DNA from: Paraglaciecola sp. L1A13
Lineage (GTDB): Bacteria > Pseudomonadota > Gammaproteobacteria > Enterobacterales > Alteromonadaceae
Assembly: GCF_009796745.1 (NCBI RefSeq)
Contig: NZ_CP047024.1
Location: 186,001-250,000 of the forward strand
Reading direction: 5' to 3'
DNA length: 64,000 bases
Shown: piece after piece, positions 41,848 through 50,148 of the stretch
Numbering within the stretch: position 1 is the stretch's first letter
How the letters are laid out: each line of letters begins with the position of its first letter
Position numbers and translations under genes: made by a program
The notes under the pieces: generated by a model
What the model was told of the DNA's origin: nothing
Seen by the model: the letters and a program-made list of their open reading frames with translations, nothing else
Databases searched by the model: none

Positions 41848-44739
41848 ATGCGTAAAATATTACTTCTTCTGACTCTGTTATCCTGTGTCAGCCCCACAGT
41901 GCATGCCGACGAGTTAGCAAAACAACAATATATTCATTTGCAAGTAAACAACCTTGCAGATGCATTTAATCAGCTTTCGCGAGTATTTGGTGTGGCGTTT
42001 GTAGCATCTCGAGGAACTTACACTAAGCCGCAAGCGATTGATCTAGTGGGCCAATATAGTGTCACGCAGGCGCTGCAAAAAATTCTTAAAGAGACGCCGT
42101 ATTCTTACCAAGTCACAGAATACGGAATCGTTGTTACTGCCAGCGTCGCTTCTGAGCCTGCCAAACAAGATAGCGTCATAGATGAAGTGGTTGTTACCGG
42201 TATTCAAGCATCACTCTTACGTGCTCAATCATTAAAAAAAGCCACGGTAGAAATTTCAGACGTCATCGTAGCCGAAGATATCGCCACCTATCCCAACATT
42301 AACACTGCTGAAGCACTACAAAGGATCCCAGGGGTTGTTATTACCCGAGAAGCGGGGGAAGGTCGGCAAGTGTCATTGCGCGGGCTCTCCCCTGATTTTA
42401 CTTTAGTAACAGTCAACGGTATGCCCGTATTAGCCAACAATGATTCCCCCATGGATAGCCGTGTACAAAAGCAGCATGATCGTTCGTTTGACTTCAACCT
42501 TTTCTCTGCTGAGCTGTTTAGTCAAACCCAGGTGTTTAAAGCATACTCTGTTGCCCAGCCTGCTGGTGGTTTAGCAGGCACATTGGCGCTGCGCACAACA
42601 CGACCCTTTGATCGAGAAGGTTTCAACTTCGTGCTGACACCTCAAGTGAGCTACAACCAATACACTGAACAGCCCGCTGAGCGGTTCTCCAGTATGGTGT
42701 CGAATACGTGGGGCGAATGGGGAGCGATTTTATCTGTGTCATATGGCAAGCGGTTGGTTGAAGAGCAAGGCGCAAATACTATTCGATGGCGCAAAATCTC
42801 CTTACCGCAGAGTTCAGTCGCATTATTGTCGCCTGAGCTGCAATCAGCTTTCACTCAGGGGGAAGTTATTATTCCCAGAGGCAATCGCTATTCTATTTGG
42901 CGCAGTGAACAAAGTCGATTGGGCATAGGAGGTGGCCTTGAATATAACGGGAAAAAGGTAAAGGTGAATGTAGATCTGTTGCACGCCAGACTAGATTCAC
43001 AGCGCGATGAGTTCCACTTATATCCCAGAGGCGATCAATCTACGCCCATCATTGTGGGCGTAACGCAATTGTCTGATGCCCAAATCAATGAACAAAGCGA
43101 ATTGGAATATAGCGCTTATCAAAATGGTCGGGTGGCTACGGAAAGCCGCTATCAACAAACCCAAACTGATTACAACCAAGTCGTTGTAAGCGCAACGCTT
43201 AACGTATCCCAATACCGTCGCTGGAAAATACTTATAGGGGAAGAAAAATCGACCTTTAACATACCCATTAGCAATAAAATTTATACCCGGGGGATCAGTG
43301 ATGTCAGCATTGATTATCGCGATGACCGCTACTTTGCTGATATCCAATATGCTAGCGATTTACGCCAAGACAGTATGTGGCACATGAGTGAAATCGACCT
43401 TGAAGAATATGCTTCCGCCACGCGCTACCGTCATGCTCAAACCTCTGTTAGCCAACAGCTTTTTGATTCGCTTAATATTGAGTGGGGCCTAGAGTTTAAT
43501 CGCTTTACAACGTTCTCATCGTCGACCTATCAGACAGACCTATTAAAAGAGCAATGGGCAAGCAATGACACCGCCTTACCTGCCAACATGACGCGGCTGT
43601 TAAATAGTCATTCGAACGTCAGTTGGTTAGGGTTAAAAACGAATCAAGCGATTCAGTTTTTTTCCCTAAACCCATATAATTTAACCGCAAATCCCTATGC
43701 CATAACAAACAAAAAAAGCCAGCTAAGGGAAGACAAAAGTGCAGCTTATATTAGCGCCAATTGGCAAACGGATAGGTTAACAATACAAGCAGGTTTGCGT
43801 TATCAACAAGAGAAAATCAACGTTACGCTTGATTCAATTGAAGCATGTTGCTCTGCAGAGCAGCATCAACAATGGCTGCCTAGTGTAAATCTGGTTTTTC
43901 AACCTCGCGCACAATGGATACTGCGTTTAGGCTTGTCACGTAATATTGGCTTTCCGTCGTTTGACGATTTAAGCAGCGAGTTAACATACGATGAGCAAAA
44001 TCAGATTGTGTATGGCGCCAATCATCAACTGTCGCCGTATACATCAAACAATGTCGACATTGCCGTAGAACGGTATATTGAACAACATACCTCCATTTCG
44101 GTTAACGCTTTTTATAAAAACATTACCGATTTTATTGTACCGCAAGCTACCCAATTCACCTTTGGCGAAACAAATTTTCCTAATCATTGGGCCGATACCA
44201 ACTTAGACGCTTCAACCCTTGTCACCTTGGTCAATAAAACCAATCAGGAACGGGCAAGCATCGCCGGTATTGAAACTATGCTGCGTTATGAGCGCCCTGA
44301 CTTGCCTAAGCCTTGGGGGAATATGGGGTTTATTGGTCACTATGCTTTCACCGATGGTCAGATGACTTATTACAATGAATTAACCGCACAGCCTCTGTTT
44401 GATAAAGCCATTCCAAATTTATCAAAACATACTGCGTCACTCACCCTATATTATGAAACCGAGCGGCTAAACGCCCGTCTTTCGGCTACTTATCGTGATA
44501 GGTATATATATCGTGTTAACAGTGCGAATTTAATAGACGAAGATGAAACAGGGTTTCATCAAACCATGTACCTTGATGCCAGTGTACGTTTTAAATTGAA
44601 TGACCAATGGCAATTGCAAGCAGAAGCGCTGAACCTAACCAATGAACGTGAAGAGCAGTACAGTAGCTCACAAGACCGGGCCTATAACTCCACAACCAGT
44701 GGCAGTACGTTTTATCTCGGGGTGAGTTATCGATATTAG
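41848..44739 (+). CDS. TonB-dependent transducer receptor with N-terminal signalling domain
   Basis: The protein has about 963 residues. The ATG at 41848 gives a normal signal peptide (MRKILLLLTLLSCVSPTVHA); an upstream GTG at 41827 would only extend it. It has a secretin/TonB short N-terminal domain (QVNNLADAFNQLSRVFGVAFV...VTQALQKILKETPY, about residues 30-105), a TonB box (VIDEVVVTG), a plug (IPGVVITREAGEGRQVSLRGLSPDFTLVTVNGMP) and a 22-strand-type barrel ending in SGSTFYLGVSYRY. It is the outer-membrane transporter and signal input of the sigma/FecR set. The ligand is unknown. The neighbouring phosphoesterase and Pho-box suggest a phosphorylated compound rather than iron, but this is inference. 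Confidence 0.94.
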   Translation: MRKILLLLTLLSCVSPTVHADELAKQQYIHLQVNNLADAFNQLSRVFGVAFVASRGTYTKPQAIDLVGQYSVTQALQKILKETPYSYQVTEYGIVVTASVASEPAKQDSVIDEVVVTGIQASLLRAQSLKKATVEISDVIVAEDIATYPNINTAEALQRIPGVVITREAGEGRQVSLRGLSPDFTLVTVNGMPVLANNDSPMDSRVQKQHDRSFDFNLFSAELFSQTQVFKAYSVAQPAGGLAGTLALRTTRPFDREGFNFVLTPQVSYNQYTEQPAERFSSMVSNTWGEWGAILSVSYGKRLVEEQGANTIRWRKISLPQSSVALLSPELQSAFTQGEVIIPRGNRYSIWRSEQSRLGIGGGLEYNGKKVKVNVDLLHARLDSQRDEFHLYPRGDQSTPIIVGVTQLSDAQINEQSELEYSAYQNGRVATESRYQQTQTDYNQVVVSATLNVSQYRRWKILIGEEKSTFNIPISNKIYTRGISDVSIDYRDDRYFADIQYASDLRQDSMWHMSEIDLEEYASATRYRHAQTSVSQQLFDSLNIEWGLEFNRFTTFSSSTYQTDLLKEQWASNDTALPANMTRLLNSHSNVSWLGLKTNQAIQFFSLNPYNLTANPYAITNKKSQLREDKSAAYISANWQTDRLTIQAGLRYQQEKINVTLDSIEACCSAEQHQQWLPSVNLVFQPRAQWILRLGLSRNIGFPSFDDLSSELTYDEQNQIVYGANHQLSPYTSNNVDIAVERYIEQHTSISVNAFYKNITDFIVPQATQFTFGETNFPNHWADTNLDASTLVTLVNKTNQERASIAGIETMLRYERPDLPKPWGNMGFIGHYAFTDGQMTYYNELTAQPLFDKAIPNLSKHTASLTLYYETERLNARLSATYRDRYIYRVNSANLIDEDETGFHQTMYLDASVRFKLNDQWQLQAEALNLTNEREEQYSSSQDRAYNSTTSGSTFYLGVSYRY

Positions 44740-44782
44740 CGAATGACTGAAACGCCAAAGCGATGTTCACAGGTATCGTCAT

Positions 44783-45520
44783 TTACTCGCTCTGCACGCA
44801 GCGCAATAAATGTATCTTTTTGCGCCGTGCTAATAAGTGCTCTTTTGGGCAATGCATGGCACCTAGTATCCAGCCACCTGTGTCTTCGTCGCCTGCTTTT
44901 ATTTCACTTGCTGTATAAACTGTGTCACAGCTTTTGCAATGCACTTGGCCTTTGCCCGCCCCAATCATATCGCTGGCGATATATTCAAACCGGTCAAACG
45001 TATTAGGTACCACATTGCACACATAATGGGTTGGGTCGTAAGTGCGCAACCAGCGATGAATATAGTGTTCCTGGGTGTTTTGGCCGCTATGCGGGTTCGC
45101 CCGAGCGCTTGTTTTCGAGTCAATTTCAGCTTCTACGTCATAGCAGTCTCTAGCGCTAGCGTCATCGTTAAGTGAAAAAGGTTTAGGGTTTAGTCTATCG
45201 AAGACCATGGGTAGCAAATCAGCCGTTTCAAAAATAAAGCGCCCAGCGAGTCTTTCACCGTAAATATCTGTGCCTTTGTACATAATATGCGAGCCACACA
45301 GGGGCAGGGCATCCACAAATTCCTCCCATTCCTGCTGTACTTTCTGGGCTTCAAGCTGAGCCATTTTTTTGTTATGTTTCACTGTCTCAGGATCAACCGG
45401 TCTTGGTTCAGGCCAAACATAATCTGGGTCGGTGATAAAGCATGTTTTATCTTGGCTTTTAAACCACTTCCAATAAAGCACTGGCCATATCAAGATATAG
45501 GCACCCGCCCGTAACAGCAC
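44783..45520 (-). CDS. Uncharacterised protein with C-terminal zinc-ribbon-like motif
   Basis: This 245-residue protein opens with a hydrophobic stretch (AGAYILIWPVLYWKW) that could be a membrane anchor, followed by a soluble charged region. Near the C-terminus, CKSCDTVYTASEIK followed by MHCPKEH resembles a small zinc-binding knuckle (CxxC...C..H). I recognise no family. The start used is a GTG, and a later start is possible. It is convergent with the TonB-receptor gene, with a 43-bp gap, and transcribed alone. Confidence 0.65.
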   Translation of the reverse strand: MLLRAGAYILIWPVLYWKWFKSQDKTCFITDPDYVWPEPRPVDPETVKHNKKMAQLEAQKVQQEWEEFVDALPLCGSHIMYKGTDIYGERLAGRFIFETADLLPMVFDRLNPKPFSLNDDASARDCYDVEAEIDSKTSARANPHSGQNTQEHYIHRWLRTYDPTHYVCNVVPNTFDRFEYIASDMIGAGKGQVHCKSCDTVYTASEIKAGDEDTGGWILGAMHCPKEHLLARRKKIHLLRCVQSE

Positions 45521-45747
45521 TAGGCTCGGTGACGCAGGATACTCAATCCTGTCTTTGAAAATGATGAGTTTGCTATTCTGTTATCAAACAAGCGCTTGAG
45601 TTAGGGTCTCTAAACAGCGTGCAAATGTAAAATAAGAATAATTAATTTTTCAGGTGTATCTGTATTGCGTGCTCCGTGTAAAACAAAGGGTAAACGAAAT
45701 TCTGCTGCTCTAATGCAGATGAAGTTCGACCACACTGGCTTGACGCT

Positions 45748-46986
45748 CTAGTCGAGTATAAAGCAATCCCTCAACAGCTCTCTTTCCTCTTTGCTGATAC
45801 CTGCTTGTTGAGCAAGGTTTTCCCACTTTGAGACAGTATTTAACAATCTTTGGTGGATGTTTTTGGCGGTACTGTCATTAACGTGAAAGTACTCTGCAAC
45901 CTCAAATGCCAAGCCTATCGAGAGCGCGTTACTCACATCATTAATATTAAGGTGTAGGCCAGTGGCATATAACATGGGGTTGATATCGTAGGCAGGAGAT
46001 AACCGCCAGCCAGTGGGCTGAAGAATGAATCCGTGATTTCTCAGGTGATCATCGCAATTTGAGACCATGATGTTAAACAGCATTCTTGTCCAAAGTTGTT
46101 TAAGATCTTGCAGAGTATTAGAACCGTGTTGTATGAGAAATTCTGCAAGTTCCAAGTAACTTGCACCATCATCCTGACCATCAAAGTATTCTAGCTGAGT
46201 CATCGCGGAACTGAAGTGAAGCCGTTTCCCTGAATCGGTGCGGTCGAACCTTTTCGTTAAAAAAATATGATGTCTGCCAATGGCTTCAACTTTGGACTCT
46301 GCCATTTCGATGCCTGACTCGATCGCCATTTGGTATACGACGAACTCCCATAGGCCAATATCGTGATCATCATGACGACTGGGAAACTTGGCTAACCACA
46401 AACTATTATCATGATTTCTTATTGACGCCTTTGGTCTGGCTCCACCTAATGATGAACCCGGTGAAATCAGAATATTAAGCCATTTTAGATAATCTGGATT
46501 ATCTAAATCTGGTTTTTCTTCTATTTTATTTGCAGCCTGTAGTAGCTCGGGTAGGTTGGTTATTGCTGGCGCAGATAGCTCATGGTTATCGTCTAAAAAT
46601 GGACCTGTTAACGCTGTGCGAAAGCGCAGTGCACCCATACGAAATGAGTCGTGAACGCCCAGCAAGTAATCTGTCTCGTATAAACTTTTTGCTCGTCGTT
46701 TCTCTCGTCGAGCGATAACCGCTTCTCTACGTTGCATCAGCAACCGCCCCCATCGATCAGGGCATGAGTCGAGGAATACTTTGAAATTTTTATCGCTCTG
46801 GGCATGTTGCTCACCAACGAATAACGTTAGAGAAGGATCAATCTGGAGAACATAGTCGGAGGCTAACCACTTCTCATCATAACTAAAGCTGAAATGCTCT
46901 TTTCCTCTTATTTCAGACGAGCGCAATGTGCCGACCAACATAGGGTCAGTGGTTTCAGTCCAATCAGCGTAAACGTGGATTTCCAT
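45748..46986 (-). CDS. HipA-family serine/threonine kinase toxin
   Basis: This 412-residue HipA-like protein has an N-terminal couple-HipA domain (VGTLRSSEIRGKEHFSFSYDE), the glycine-rich ATP-loop region SPGSSLGGARPKAS, then the catalytic SNCDDHLRNHGF (kinase HxD-like) and the metal-binding SPAYDINPM. HipA kinases phosphorylate a translation-linked target (GltX in E. coli HipA) and induce dormancy. It lies 12 bp after a small helix-turn-helix gene, the HipB-like partner, on the same strand. It is at the edge of the defence island, where such toxins often sit. Catalytic residues look intact, so it is probably active. Its target is not known. Confidence 0.92.
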   Translation of the reverse strand: MEIHVYADWTETTDPMLVGTLRSSEIRGKEHFSFSYDEKWLASDYVLQIDPSLTLFVGEQHAQSDKNFKVFLDSCPDRWGRLLMQRREAVIARREKRRAKSLYETDYLLGVHDSFRMGALRFRTALTGPFLDDNHELSAPAITNLPELLQAANKIEEKPDLDNPDYLKWLNILISPGSSLGGARPKASIRNHDNSLWLAKFPSRHDDHDIGLWEFVVYQMAIESGIEMAESKVEAIGRHHIFLTKRFDRTDSGKRLHFSSAMTQLEYFDGQDDGASYLELAEFLIQHGSNTLQDLKQLWTRMLFNIMVSNCDDHLRNHGFILQPTGWRLSPAYDINPMLYATGLHLNINDVSNALSIGLAFEVAEYFHVNDSTAKNIHQRLLNTVSKWENLAQQAGISKEERELLRDCFILD

Positions 46987-46998
46987 AATACGACGCTC

Positions 46999-47313
46999 TT
47001 ATTTTTTATTCATCAATTTGATGTCTTGTAGCTTTCTTCCTAGCTCGTCATCAAATGCGATTTTAGTTAGGTCGTCCACTAGGCCCAGGGAGGCTAAAAC
47101 GTTGACGTAGTGCCCAAGCGAAACAGAAGGGTCACCCTTTAAGATTTTTCGTAACGTCGGTTTAGATATCCCTGTTCTACTGTGCATCATTTCTTGGGTA
47201 ACACCGCGTCGTTTCATCGCCAGAGTTAAGTTTTCGCCCAAGATGCTTAACACCTTTTTGTGTTTTGGGAAAATGACAGCAGAGCGCTTTGGTTTTGATT
47301 CAATAGTATTCAT
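46999..47313 (-). CDS. HipB-like helix-turn-helix antitoxin/repressor
   Basis: The 104-residue protein has an XRE-type helix-turn-helix (LTLAMKRRGVTQEMMHSRTGISKPTLRKILKGDPSVS, about residues 29-66). It should bind and neutralise the HipA-like kinase and repress the pair. Palindromic and inverted-repeat sites built on TGAAACTA lie within 150 bp upstream, beginning 3 bases from its start codon, and are likely its operators. It precedes the toxin gene, the usual order. Confidence 0.9.
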   Translation of the reverse strand: MNTIESKPKRSAVIFPKHKKVLSILGENLTLAMKRRGVTQEMMHSRTGISKPTLRKILKGDPSVSLGHYVNVLASLGLVDDLTKIAFDDELGRKLQDIKLMNKK

Positions 47314-47315
47314 AG

Positions 47316-47362
47316 TGAAACTATATTTTCTTTAATCTAGGATTAATAAAATTATAGTTTCA
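47316..47362. promoter_or_regulatory. Inverted TGAAACTATA repeats at the hipB start
   Basis: TGAAACTATA (47316-47325) and TATAGTTTCA (47353-47362) form a perfect inverted repeat, 37 bp centre to centre, directly upstream of the hipB start codon. The half-sites match the full palindrome at 47439-47462. This is a likely HipB-type operator region. Confidence 0.65.
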
Positions 47363-47438
47363 TTTTAATATTAAAGAAAGTGATAAATCGACCTTCCCAA
47401 TTGTCTTCATGTGAAACAAAAATTACTTTATAGATTAA

Positions 47439-47462
47439 ATTATGAAACTATAGTTTCATAAT
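47439..47462. promoter_or_regulatory. 24-bp perfect palindrome, HipB-type operator
   Basis: A perfect 24-bp palindrome has the core TGAAACTATAGTTTCA at 47443-47458. It is built from the same half-site as the inverted repeat next to hipB, supporting one binding protein for all three positions. Confidence 0.7.
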
Positions 47463-47938
47463 GGAAGTGTCTCATATTAGTAATTTATCCAAAAAAATCC
47501 TAATCCTTGAGACAACAAACCATCCCTCGGGCATTTTGGGGCAGTATGGCAGGGCCTTGATTCACGGTACTTAGCAATTACTTCAGCTTGGCCGCAACGC
47601 TTTTATTACTTGGGGCATCGTTTAAAAAATTGAATAGGTACCTACCAATACCTTTATCTGTCTGCTGCGTCAAAAGCGGAAAATATCTCAATCAAAAAAT
47701 AAGATAAGTCACAGTGTTGTTACTCCTTTAACGTACTGAAAATACAGGGATAAGTAATAGTTATACAGATTGCCGAATAACGAAGAAAGACAAATGACTG
47801 ACCATCGGGTACATTTTGCTTGTACCTATAGCTCAAGATATTTACCTGTACTTCATTTGAAGTGTTTACCCCTCAGCGATACTATTAAAATTCGCACTGC
47901 CATAGAAAATAGCCAGTTGATGTGTCACAAGGATTAAT
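47463..47938. other. Gap upstream of the methyltransferase-HNH gene
   Basis: I see no gene. It is divergent promoter space for hipBA and the methyltransferase-HNH gene. No tRNA or clear attachment site is visible, so the left island boundary cannot be placed from this stretch. Confidence 0.5.
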
Positions 47939-49699
47939 GTGTCTAACGATTATTACAATAATAAAGTTCAAGAAATAGCGCCGCAATATTTATCCTTGTC
48001 GTTTGAGCAAGTACACGGCAATTGGGCGCACTATTTACCCGCTATCTTAGACAAACCCAATGCCACTATTCTTGATGTTGGCGCGGGTGTTGGCCGAGAC
48101 GTAAGTCATATCGCCAATTTACTTGCCAAAAGAAATCAAGGGAATAATCAGTGCCGTGTTTATGCCGTAGAGCCCGCATTACAAATGCTGCAAACTGGCC
48201 AAAACACCACCCAAGGGCAAAATGTTCATTGGCTGCAAGACTCACTACCTGCATTAGATAAAACCACACGCTTAGAAATCAGTTTTGACCTGATTTTATT
48301 AAGTGCCGTTTGGATGCATATTCCTGTGAGTCAACGGAGTCGCTCATTGCGTAAGTTAGCCAATTTGCTCAAACCCGGCGGTAAAATAGTAGTATCGCTG
48401 AAATTTGGCATGTCAGCACAAGAGCAGCATGAAAGGAAAATGTTCGACGTCAGCATTGAAGAAGTTGAGGCACTAGCACAAAACCTAGGCTTGTTTTCAA
48501 AACTCGAATCGCAAAACACAAAAGACCAACTAGGGCGTGAGGACGTTTACTGGCAAACTCTCGTATTGCAAATGCCAGACGACGGCACAGGTGCCTTCCC
48601 ATTTATCCGCCATGTGGCCATTAATGACGGAAAATCTGCCACGCACAAATTGGCACTGCTAAGAGTATTGTTAAGAATTGCCGATGGCCATGCAGGTGCG
48701 GTACTAAGGCGTGAACCTTCTGCAAACGGTGACAGAGTCATACTGCCATTAGGCTTGGTGGCTTTGTATTGGATTCACCAATACAAAGATTTAATTGACC
48801 ATTACAGGTTATTTCAAACACCTAATCAACGCCCCAATATGGGCTTTATGAAAAACAACGGTTGGTACCAACTAACCCACAGAGCCTCAGCCGATTTTCG
48901 CATTGGTAACTTATTTGTCGGTGCCGACGCAAAAGCGTTATACCGAACGCTCTCGGCTAGTGCGCAAAATATAAGAGACATGCCGTGCAAGTACATAATC
49001 TTACCTAACAGTGATACCCGAGTGTTTGAAGTAGACGCGAAAACCGTTAAAGCAAAAGACAGTCTATTTCTAGATTTAAACACCCTAACTCAGTGGGGCG
49101 AGTTCTCATTACCCGAAACCACTTGGTTAGCGCTAAGCCGATATGCCTGTTGGATAGAGCCTGTTTTAGTCAGCGAATGGGTAAAAACCATGGCCAGCTA
49201 CCAAGGTAACCTAGGTTATACCGCACCAGACAAGCAATACCTGCTTTACCAAGCATTAAAATGGGAAGAGCCAAAGCGTTCAACTACAGGCGTTCGCCAG
49301 CGGTTCGACACCCTTGCTACCACTCAACAAATGCACTGTATTTGGTCAGCGAAAACCTTAAAGCGAAAATACGACATCGATCACAGCATGCCTTTTTCAC
49401 GCTGGCCAAATAATGATTTATGGAACCTAGTTCCCAGCGATAGCCAAGTTAACAATAACAAACGAGATAAATTACCCTCCGAAAAAACACTCAATGCCGC
49501 TAAAGAGCGCATGCAACACTGGTGGGCATCGGCATGGTTAAACGACAACAAACAGAATCAAAAACAACGCTTCTTCGCCGAAGCCAATATCGCACTACCC
49601 GGACTCAGCGCACAAAACGATTCTATTGATGATTTGTTTGAAGCACTACTGCTACAAAGAGGCCGTTTGAAAGATATGCAGCAATTGAGTGAGTGGTAG
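47939..49699 (+). CDS. Methyltransferase-HNH endonuclease fusion protein
   Basis: This 586-residue protein has an N-terminal Rossmann methyltransferase of the small-molecule class I type. Motif I is ILDVGAGVGRDV (residues 44-55), followed by VYAVEPALQML and LLSAVWMHIP...RKLANLLKPGGKIVVSL. A middle region of about 250 residues (VLLRIADGHAGAVLRRE...) I do not recognise; the C-terminus has an HNH-type nuclease motif, YDIDHSMPFSRWPNNDLWNLVP (Asp481, His482, Asn496) with NNNKRDKLPS after it. The methyltransferase motifs are not those of a DNA-base amino methyltransferase (no NPPY/DPPY), so self-protection is not obvious. The GTG start has AAGGA 7 nt upstream. Context suggests a defence nuclease. 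Confidence 0.85.
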   Translation: MSNDYYNNKVQEIAPQYLSLSFEQVHGNWAHYLPAILDKPNATILDVGAGVGRDVSHIANLLAKRNQGNNQCRVYAVEPALQMLQTGQNTTQGQNVHWLQDSLPALDKTTRLEISFDLILLSAVWMHIPVSQRSRSLRKLANLLKPGGKIVVSLKFGMSAQEQHERKMFDVSIEEVEALAQNLGLFSKLESQNTKDQLGREDVYWQTLVLQMPDDGTGAFPFIRHVAINDGKSATHKLALLRVLLRIADGHAGAVLRREPSANGDRVILPLGLVALYWIHQYKDLIDHYRLFQTPNQRPNMGFMKNNGWYQLTHRASADFRIGNLFVGADAKALYRTLSASAQNIRDMPCKYIILPNSDTRVFEVDAKTVKAKDSLFLDLNTLTQWGEFSLPETTWLALSRYACWIEPVLVSEWVKTMASYQGNLGYTAPDKQYLLYQALKWEEPKRSTTGVRQRFDTLATTQQMHCIWSAKTLKRKYDIDHSMPFSRWPNNDLWNLVPSDSQVNNNKRDKLPSEKTLNAAKERMQHWWASAWLNDNKQNQKQRFFAEANIALPGLSAQNDSIDDLFEALLLQRGRLKDMQQLSEW

Positions 49700-49736
49700 G
49701 ATGGTTAAGGCATTGGCGAATTTCGCCAATGTGAGC

Positions 49737-49772
49737 CTAAAAACTTCGGTTTGGCCGACCGTGGGGTTTTAG
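49737..49772 (+). terminator. Long hairpin after the methyltransferase-HNH gene
   Basis: CTAAAA(A)CTTCGGT pairs with ACCGTGGGGTTTTAG around TTGGCCG. A second perfect hairpin (CATTGGCGAA/TTCGCCAATG) lies just upstream at about 49711-49731. Together they probably end the upstream transcript. Confidence 0.6.
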
Positions 49773-49777
49773 TTGCT

Positions 49778-49945
49778 ATGCGATTAATTAACATGGATGG
49801 GCTGTTAATTTGCTCTGACGAGAAGCAACAACGGTCAAAAAATAACTACTTTGCTTTTATTGGTAAAAATAGTAATCTCGTTTGTATAAAAAACACTAAA
49901 AACAATGATTTACGTTCAATGGTTATGAATATTTATGGCAAGTGA
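49778..49945 (+). CDS. Possible small protein, unrecognised
   Basis: A 55-codon frame from an ATG (MRLINMDGLLICSDEKQQ...) ends at 49945 with no clear ribosome site. It overlaps the next small frame by 11 bases. It could be a remnant of a larger gene or chance. There is no recognised family. Confidence 0.25.
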   Translation: MRLINMDGLLICSDEKQQRSKNNYFAFIGKNSNLVCIKNTKNNDLRSMVMNIYGK

Positions 49946-50093
49946 TTTGGAGTTAATACACCTTGCGTTTGATCGGGTAAAGGAATTGTCGCTTAAATTT
50001 GGCGACTCGATTCCTCATCTAATTTCTAGTTTTCAACGAACCTTACCTCGCAGGTTGATAGCTAAAGATTGCCAATATATAAGTACTCATTAA
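49935..50093 (+). CDS. Possible small protein or gene fragment before the Dpt-like operon
   Basis: A 52-codon frame (MASDLELIHLAFDRVKEL...) starts inside the end of the preceding small frame (ATGGCAAGTGA overlap) and stops 55 bases before the first operon gene. Its composition, amphipathic helix-like LELIHLAFDRVKELSLKFG and basic patch RTLPRRLIAKD look protein-like, but there is no strong ribosome site. The two small frames might be a coupled pair or a frameshifted remnant. Confidence 0.3.
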   Translation: MASDLELIHLAFDRVKELSLKFGDSIPHLISSFQRTLPRRLIAKDCQYISTH

Positions 50094-50148
50094 AGATAGA
50101 TATATTGTCTGTTTTACATACCTTTTTAAACTATATGGATTTAGGATT

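Noticed and set aside
49737..49772. Integron attC site
   Set aside because: It is a long hairpin with some symmetry, but I cannot find the paired GTTRRRY/RYYYAAC core sites or an integrase; a terminator is simpler.
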